Assembly (NCBI RefSeq): GCF_030269925.1
Contig: NC_085112.1
Coordinates: 4,403,501-4,467,500, forward strand
From: Bombyx mori
Taxonomy: Eukaryota; Arthropoda; Insecta; Lepidoptera; Bombycidae
Length of the DNA stretch: 64,000 nt
Direction of reading: 5' to 3'
Shown here: positions 57,237-64,000 of the stretch, one piece after another
Numbering within the stretch: position 1 is the stretch's first letter
Layout: each line of letters begins with the position of its first letter
Translations under genes and position numbers: made by a program
The notes under the pieces: generated by a model
What the model was told of the DNA's origin: nothing
What the model saw: only the letters and a program-made list of their open reading frames with translations
Database searches by the model: none

Positions 57237-57626
57237 GGTCATCGTGTAGGTCAGTAGGTCAACGTTCTTCACGAACCACGGTGCTCCGACGGGTCTTATG
57301 CAAGTTCTTAGAGTGACCTTGTTCCGAAGGGAAATTTTACTCCGCTTACATAATGATATTATGGGGTAAATTCTGCCGAGAATAAGCACGGTACGGTCGC
57401 GGACTGTTTTAATATGCGGGCGGAATGTCATGGATGCATCCGGGGTGACTCCCAGGTACTTAATCTTCCTGGCCCAGGGTATATTGGAATTGGCCGAAGA
57501 GGGCCATCGGGGGTGTAAGATTTATTCTCCTGATGCGGGAGGAAATCCGTATAGAGTGTATAGAGTTTCTCCTTTGAAATAACATCGTTGTGCTTTTCAC
57601 TGGATCTATGTCTATGGGCCAGTTTC
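57237..57626 (-). mobile_element. Family 2 Jockey LINE fragment, unit C, right part
   Basis: Continuation of 55926-56409: T-V-R-D-R-T-V-L-I-L-G-R-I-Y-P and T-F-R-P-H-I-K words on minus, ending at the same 5' truncation as in units A and B. Confidence 0.75.
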
Positions 57627-57775
57627 GAAACGAGTAAGTGTATTATCACGCTCTAGGTTTATTCTTTCACTGCTGTTTCCAATTCTTTGTGAATTTTAGA
57701 GCTGGAAGGATTTCTTAATGTTTGAAGGATTTTGATTTTACCTTTCATCACGTTTAAATTAATAAAAAAAAATTT

Positions 57776-58916
57776 GTGGCACTCGAAGACTGCCACGGTA
57801 AAGCGATTGCGTAGCATTTTTTATCAACTTATGCAATTATAAATCGACAATAATAATTTAATATTAAAACAACAATAAAATAAGAACTCAGTGGGCTAAC
57901 TTTCAATGAATCGGCTACATTGTGAGTATTCCATTTTGACCGCGCGCACACTAGAGGGCGCTACATGGATTAGAGACACGCCTTTGGATGCTAGTTCTAG
58001 CTCTCATTCGCCCAGAATCAACGGCTTAGCTAGTTTATTTTTAATGCCACACCAATCACTGAATGAGCATAGGGGGAGTTGGAATTAAATTCTTCGACTA
58101 AGCGATAGAAAATGGCACGCCCAACGCATTGAATGTGATATAATCTTCTATTTTACAATTCCGTTTGTCGCCGATAGATGGCGTTTGACGCAAAAGCTGA
58201 ATCGCGCTATCGTTGCATATTGCACAGATTTATCGTGGGCCTTGAGCGCTGCTTGAGAGCGGAATCATGAAATTCCGTAACGAAAAAAACCTTCCACGCC
58301 TCACTACGACTATTATGTAGCTCGCGTTCAACACATTCCTACGTTGCGCTTGTGTAGTGTTTAAAGTAAGAAGTCTAAACCATAGATTATACACTTAATA
58401 TATTAGAGATAAACAACGATTAATGTACTATCAAAATATGTGATATAATTTCGTGGGTAACACAACGATAGCGCGATTCAGCTTTTGCGTCAAGCGCCAT
58501 CTATCGGCGACAAACGGAATTGTAAAATAGAAAATTATATCACATTCAATGCGTTGGGCGTGCCATTTTCTATCGCTTAGTCGAAGAATTTTATTACTAC
58601 TACTGAGTAGTAACTCATTCAGTGATTGGAGTGGCATTAAAAATAAACTAGCTAAACCGTTGATTCTGGGCGAATGAGAGTTAGAACTGGCATCCAAAGG
58701 CGTGTCTCTAATCCATGTAGCGCCCTCTAGTGAGCGCGCGGTCAAAATGGAATACTCACAATGTAGCAGATTCATTGAAAGTTAGCCCACTGAGTTTCTC
58801 GCCGGATCTTATTTTATTGTTGTTTTAATATTAAATTATTATTGTCGATTTATAATTGCATAGGTTGATAAAAAATGCTATGCAATAGCTTTACCGCGGC
58901 AGTCTCCGAGTGCCAC
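57776..58916. repeat. Large inverted repeat (foldback), arms about 440-454 bp
   Basis: The left arm 57776-58215 is the reverse complement of 58463-58916, about 95 percent or better by eye outside three indels, around a 247-bp spacer. The outer 120 bp of each arm match 24697-24825, and part of the spacer matches 24957-25105 in reverse. Mirror-image frames (57906-58088 plus, 58431-58775 minus) are a consequence of the symmetry and have no domain. It replaces sequence equivalent to unit A 30510-31080. Confidence 0.9.
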
Positions 58917-58929
58917 ACGTCTTTTATTT

Positions 58930-59609
58930 TTTCTGTACAACTTCAGTTTCGCTGTTGAAAGTTAATGAGGTTGGAAGTTTCATTATTCTATTCTCTAAGC
59001 TTTGGATCAGTACCGAGGAATAACGAATTCGTTATTTTGATGCACTAGCTTAATTCATACCTGAAGGTAGTCGAATCTCTGACGATCCCCATGAATGCGC
59101 CGAGGGGGCTCGTGGGTGTTGTGGGGATTGCACCGGGGGTCCCTAAAGACGGATCACCGCAGTTGGAAATTAATTGATTTTTTATAAGGGATTTTTTTAT
59201 TTGGCTTCCACATCGGATGAGCGTCCGAGCCCGCTCGAGGAGGGTTGGGGGGTAGGAGGAGCAATGGCTAGCTAGGTAATACCTGTGGTATTTTGGGATA
59301 CCCCTCTGAATTAGAACCAGCCTATCGGGTCGGAATGAAGCACACCGCTAGCCTTTCGCTGTTCAATAGCATACTCTGTGATACAATTGAGTACGTTAGC
59401 ACACCGCGCGACCTCTATCACGTTGTGTGGACTTAAACCCATTAAATTTTGAAGTAAAACTGTCCTTTGAATGAAATATGAAATATGAAATCTCATGTGA
59501 ACAGGAATCGACAATCCTCTTACTTCGTGTCGTCTGCAGCGATCTCCACTAACACTTCACCAGTGCAAAATGAGTTCCACAAATGGAACAAAATATTAGA
59601 CAGGGTCGC
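58930..59609. other. Non-coding part of unit C
   Basis: Homologous to unit A 31080-31960 with small deletions. No gene recognised. Confidence 0.5.
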
Positions 59610-60645
59610 AACGTTCGAGCTCCAGGTCATTGTGGAGATCCACATTCCTCAGGAACCATGGTGCTCCGACGGCTATCCTGCAGAATCGGGATTGAATTAC
59701 CTGAAGGGGCTTCAAGTTGGTGCGGGCCGCGTGAGCGAACACTACGCTTGCATACGTAATGACGGGGCGTATGCAAGTTTTGTAGAGAGTTACCTTATTA
59801 CGGAGGGACAGTTTGCTTCGCTTGCAAAACATAGGGTACAGACGTCCTAATATGAAGGCGGCACGGTCGCTTACCATTTTAATATGGGGACGGAATGTCA
59901 TCCCTCTGTCGAGGGTGACGCCTAGGTATTTGACCCGCGGGGCCCACGGTATGGGCTGACCAAAGAGAGTGACGGGGCTAACGGCGGAGGTGTTACCGCG
60001 CCTATTAGGGAGTGGGATCCTCGAAGTGGTATTCGGAAGGCGACCCCTTTTGAAGAGCACCGCTGTGCTTTTCGTGAGGTTGATGTCAATGCGCCGGAAC
60101 CACTGTCCCATGGTGGTTACTGCGATCTGGAATCACCTATGCAAAAGCGGCTTTTTCCTACACGAGTAGTAGATAGCCGTGTCATCAGCGAAGAGCGCTA
60201 GTAGATAGGTCTCCGGAGACCGGGGTATATTATTGATATATACAAACTAAATAATATCGGGGATAGCGCGGAGCCTTGCGGGACTACAGCTGTCAGATGA
60301 CGGGGACGAGAACGAGTTCCCTCTACTCGATATCGAAACGAACGGTTCGACAAGAAGTCTCGTATGATGAGCACGAGTCTGTCTGGCACTCCCATGTTGT
60401 ACAGTTTGTAAATCAAACCGTTGTGCCAGACTTTGTTGAACGCCTTCGCGATATCGAAGAAGAAGGCGCCGCGCCGGTCAGGATTTGTTTACGCCTATTT
60501 AGCCCTATTAAGATGTGCTCCGTGAGGCGGTGCACTTGATGTATGCACGAGTGTTTGGCGCGGAACCCAAACTGCTCGTCTATTAATATATTGTTCGCGG
60601 TAATGAAGTCCCATAGGCGTTTCCGAAGGAGCCGTTCGTATAGGG
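59610..60645 (-). mobile_element. Internal fragment of the BMC1-like LINE
   Basis: Matches the RT region of the full-length element (about 19000-20030 there). Pieces at 59596-60111 and 60198-60416 show P-V-T-L-F-G-Q-P-I-P-W, T-F-R-P-H-I-K, V-P-Q-G-S-A-L-S-P and N-M-G-V-P-D-R-L-V. It has neither a poly(A) end nor a 5' end. Several frameshifts. Confidence 0.8.
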
Positions 60646-61283
60646 CAGCGGCTAGCGGCTATTAAGCTACAGCTTATGTATGGTATTATTACGGTTTTTG
60701 AACTTATGTTTGAAGATTATTAACGACATTCATGTTATGCTATATTGTGGTAGATCGTGCATTAGCGTCTAACCACCTAAATCAATCATAATAGAACAGT
60801 AATACGCTCTTCAAATTTAGTCGCTTTGAACATTAATGAAATTAAAAATAGTTAAAATAGTTGGTGGCTTCATTGTACTGTCTAGATGGACTATAATTAC
60901 GTAAGCGCTAATGAAAAAAAAGAACTTTATAAACAAGAACATAGAATTTCAGTCCCAACTAACGTTTAAATCACTGGGTAACTAGCTGTCTACGATTTAA
61001 AATGTAACGAAAGACTTCAAATAATGATAAAATCTAGACAACAACAGAATCTGTACTTAAATTCGGGCTTACTGTTAAAGAGTAACAAAGATTAAAGAGG
61101 CTAAGCGTACCTGACTCTCCATAGATAGAACAGATCCGATCAAAAAGTGAATATTAAATTAGATTTGAAAAAAATGTTTCGTGTTACTGAACTCATTCCT
61201 TTTTCGAGTAGTGTACAGCTATAATATTATTGATAGTATATGAAATTTTAATCATACAAGCGTATTGAAGTGGGCGTGAACTA
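60646..61283. other. Non-coding part of unit C
   Basis: Homologous to unit A 32190-32390 and 34530-34970. The mariner site is lost in a deletion here. No gene. Confidence 0.5.
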
Positions 61284-61553
61284 ATTTTTTTTATTATCTA
61301 GACGGGTGTACGAGTTCACGGCCTTGTGACATGAGTTAAAAGTCTCAGTTTTTACAGTACAGTGGCTACCCCATCCTTCAAGCTGAAACACATTATTGCA
61401 TCACGGCAGAAATAAGCAGGGCGGGAGAAGCTACCAGTTATTAAGTACGTATTTAATTAGAAATATTGATACCTGCCTGCGGGATTTGAACACCGGCACA
61501 GTCGCATCGCTCGATACGAATGCACTGGGCTTTTTATCTTCTGGGCCACGGCG
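61284..61553 (-). mobile_element. Bm1 SINE with internal deletion
   Basis: Counterpart of 34971-35382, keeping the tRNA-like head (TGCGGGATTTGAACACCGG, GGGCCACGGCG). Confidence 0.75.
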
Positions 61554-62563
61554 ACTATAAAACGGTACTTACGCTGCATAACTGCTTTGTTTTTATGAGC
61601 CGATTGTTCTCATTATCCCAAAGTTTAGAGTTACCTGATTTTTCCCCATGTAATATTTCCATTATTTTCTATTATTTACAAAGTTTAATTTCTGTTATAA
61701 AGGCTTAACACAATGGTAATGGGTGGTCTTCAGTTTCCAGTAGTAACAAACATCGTCACAGAAAAAAGATCGTATTAAAAATCGTATCGCATAGGACGTC
61801 GTGTCACTGTCGTTGTCTTACTCCAAAATCCTTTCGGTCCGCGTATATAGAACATTTCAACCGAGATTAGAACTAAGCCTGGTTTCAACGAGCCCTCCTC
61901 GTCCGATTTTTCTTTAAATCCTCCAAGATTATTCTTCCCTTTCGTGTTTGCTCTGAGTAAATGGGCGTTAATAATGATATGAATTATATTAATTAACATA
62001 GATTTTTATTTTAGTATTGGTAAATAACCAAATTCTTTCCTGAGTTTTATAATAATAATAAAAAATGTCGAAAAAAAAAAGTTTTTTTTTTTAAGAATGT
62101 AGCTCACTTAAGGTCTTTTAATAATAACCATACATAAATTAAGCACTCAAGTAGATTACGTTATATTAAGTAAAACACCAAAAAAAATTTCAAGCATTAT
62201 ATTATAATATACTACAAGACAAATATAGGTACTTTATTGGGTTCATAGTTACCTCATTAAATTAATTGTAAGCAGATCTAAAGTAAGATACTACTAAACT
62301 ACTACTACTACTAAACGACTACTACTACTAAACTGCTACTATACTCATAAAACTTTAAAACACGATCAAACTGTTATTTAAACAATATTTGTATTTTCCT
62401 GATGCATTAATTTCATAAAATATCAGGTTCCATACACAGCTGAGAATGAAAAAAAAAACATCTTTCGCTATTCTGAGAACTTAATATGTGTAAATCGGTG
62501 AAATTTGCCTTGTTTACAGAAAATACTTACTACCTAAAAATAATATTAAAAACGATAGACATT
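61554..62563. other. Downstream flank of Gr copy 3
   Basis: Empty site for the unit A transposon block near 61575-61590. Otherwise colinear with 38350-39317, including the CTA repeat at 62287-62345. A 74-codon minus frame (61775-61999) is unassigned. Confidence 0.5.
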
Positions 62564-63736
62564 TTAATCAAAAAATTTTGAGAACTGTATTATAATGACT
62601 AAGTAAGTCGTACAGAGACTGATATAGCTTAGTGGCAAAGACATGTTGAGTTTGATGACACCTGCCAAAGTATAGACGAAACTATATTCTTTGGTCATCA
62701 AGTAAAACGCTTTGACCTTCCGACGTTGGAGTTTACCTGCGAATAAAACAAATATTTGAATATGGATCTATAATTTTTTTATTCAGCCCACTGAAGTCCG
62801 TTGCTGGACATAGATTTCCCCTAAGGTTCGCCGCAATAGCCGGTCTTGCGATACAATTAATGTACGCGTCTAACTAGAAAGTTAATTACAAGGACGGGCC
62901 GTTTGAATGTAGTATTACCTAAAAAATTGGAACCACCTATCGGGTCTAAGAGTAAATATAATTAATTTAGGAACCCACTCAAAAACACATTTTTTTCCTA
63001 TCTATGCTTGCAGCCTTAGATGGCTATTCCAGCGTAACCTAGCGAGTAGGTGAACTCACGGCGCTTTAACCTGAGGATGTTGCTAACACTAGCCCTAACA
63101 AGAGCAGCGCTTCGTACAATCTACCACCGGATCGGAAACGCGACGCATTGAGAAAAAGCTCCGGCGAGAAACTCAGTGGGCTGTGTCTGTGAGTTAATTT
63201 ACTGGCCAAACTCTTCGTCGCAAGCGACGGGTTCGACAAGGACGGTGATCGGTGCTTGAGGTACCTAAAAGCACCGTTAGTGGATCGGGAGGATCCGAAA
63301 TGATGTGCTTAGGGCAACGTAGACTGTTTAATTTTTTTTATTTGTTGGTCCTTTCTGTGTTCTTAGATATTTTAGCTGATTTTAATGTGAAGGTCCGGTA
63401 TGTCACTTCAGGAATGCAACGTCGGTCTGCTCAAACTACTGCTGCTCTTCACCCTAATTCTAGTGAAGAGTGTTGTTGTTCCGTAAGTGAATTAAGCAAT
63501 GACATTGGAACATTCTTCTAACACTGGAAAGGCAATTAATTACTTTTGTACTTTAATCATTCATTAACATTTCGAATACACTTACCAAATGCAATAGTGT
63601 TGATGGCATCATTAATCGTGATACGAATAAGAGAAACTTGAGTTGCAGTGATGCTTGAGTAATAGCACGAGATCACAACTAACAACGTGTATTTGATGCA
63701 ACGCACTATTAAATACACGCACAATCCGATTGCTGA
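62564..63736 (-). CDS. Insect gustatory receptor, Gr copy 3 (exons 3 and 4 only in window)
   Basis: Exon 3 at 63736-63586 (151 bp) and exon 4 at 62736-62564 (173 bp, stop TAA at 62564-62566) are both open, with the acceptor CACAG, the donor GTAAG and the phase 1 join seen in copies 1 and 2. Exon 4 carries T-T-Y-L-V-I-I-I-Q-F. Distinctive residues are an I-S-C in place of I-P-C and an I-N-D-A-I-N-T-I-A-F end in exon 3. Exons 1 and 2 should lie beyond 64000, because intron 2 sequence continues to the window edge and matches intron 2 of copy 1. Confidence 0.8.
62990..63328 (-). mobile_element. BMC1-like LINE 3' end in Gr intron 3, unit C
   Basis: Same ancestral insertion as 39744-40063 and 48458-48800. 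Confidence 0.8.
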
Positions 63737-64000
63737 CTGTGAATATAATCAATAATTTATAAGTTGGACTGTTTCATTATTGGTGCACTTGCACTTGAAT
63801 TTAGTGTACTTATGTTTTTGTGTAATTCGAAGTTAAAATTTACGTCTTATGAGAACCTTGTTTCTTACTGAACTTAAATCAAATTCAATCACTATCTATC
63901 AGTTGAACCAATAGCTTCGAATTCCAGTAGTGTAATGTTAACAAGGACCTGTTTATTCTTTATGATTTTCAGTTTTGCGGTATCATAATATAACACAAGA

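Larger units (their letters stand above)
55926..64000. repeat. Segmental duplication unit C (third, runs off the window)
   Basis: Colinear with units A and B to the window end inside Gr copy 3 intron 2. It carries its own R1-clade insertion, large inverted repeat and a BMC1-like internal fragment. Confidence 0.85.

Noticed and set aside
57906..58775. Mirror-image frames in the large inverted repeat as a gene pair
   Set aside because: Similarity follows from the palindrome itself; no known domain, and the frame ends differ at the indels.
59480..59600. Minus-strand G-E-V-L-V-E-I-A-A-D-D stretch resembling a lipoyl-domain motif, shared by the three units
   Set aside because: Too short, stops close by on both sides, and no further part of such an enzyme nearby.

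Overview
The window looks like a lepidopteran nuclear genome, most likely silkworm (Bombyx mori or a close relative). The evidence is many copies of the Bombyx Bm1 SINE, several copies of one Jockey-clade LINE 3' end resembling BMC1, Helitron (Lep1-like) fragments, DD34D and DD37D mariners, and multi-exon insect gustatory receptor (Gr) genes. Most of the DNA is AT-rich and non-coding. Nearly all long open frames belong to transposons.

Region 1 (1-29.5 kb) is gene-poor. It holds scattered Bm1 SINEs, Helitron fragments, 5'-truncated LINEs (an RTE-like fragment at 8.3-9.4 kb, a CR1/Daphne-like end at 13.1-13.6 kb, others) and one essentially full-length Jockey-clade LINE at 18.5-23.8 kb. That LINE has two ORFs, a poly(A) tail, a 10-bp target-site duplication and a single-base frameshift in ORF2.

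Region 2 (29.6-64 kb) is a tandem segmental triplication, period about 13 kb. Each unit begins with a minus-strand Jockey-type LINE fragment and continues into a minus-strand Gr gene. I reconstructed the genes by splice sites and reading phase: four exons, all GT-AG, phases 0, 0 and 1, ending in the Gr signature TY-L-V-I-I-I-QF or a variant. Gr copy 1 (exons at 42377-39318, 402 codons) and Gr copy 2 (exons at 55438-48056, 401 codons) look intact. Copy 3 shows exons 3 and 4 before the window ends. The genes would encode seven-transmembrane chemoreceptors of sensory-neuron membranes.

The three units act as natural controls for each other, because a transposon in one can be checked against the empty site in another. 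Unit A gained a DD34D mariner and a 2.9-kb block of two abutting DD37D elements plus a LINE end; unit C has the matching empty site for that block. In unit B, Gr intron 2 grew from 0.96 to 5.28 kb by a short Helitron (with a DD37D element nested in it) and a Jockey LINE whose insertion removed about 0.5 kb. Unit C gained an R1-clade LINE end with a 17-bp target duplication and a 1.1-kb inverted repeat with arms of about 450 bp. A chimeric LINE at the A/B and B/C junctions probably marks the recombination that built the array. No rRNA, tRNA gene or CRISPR array was recognised.
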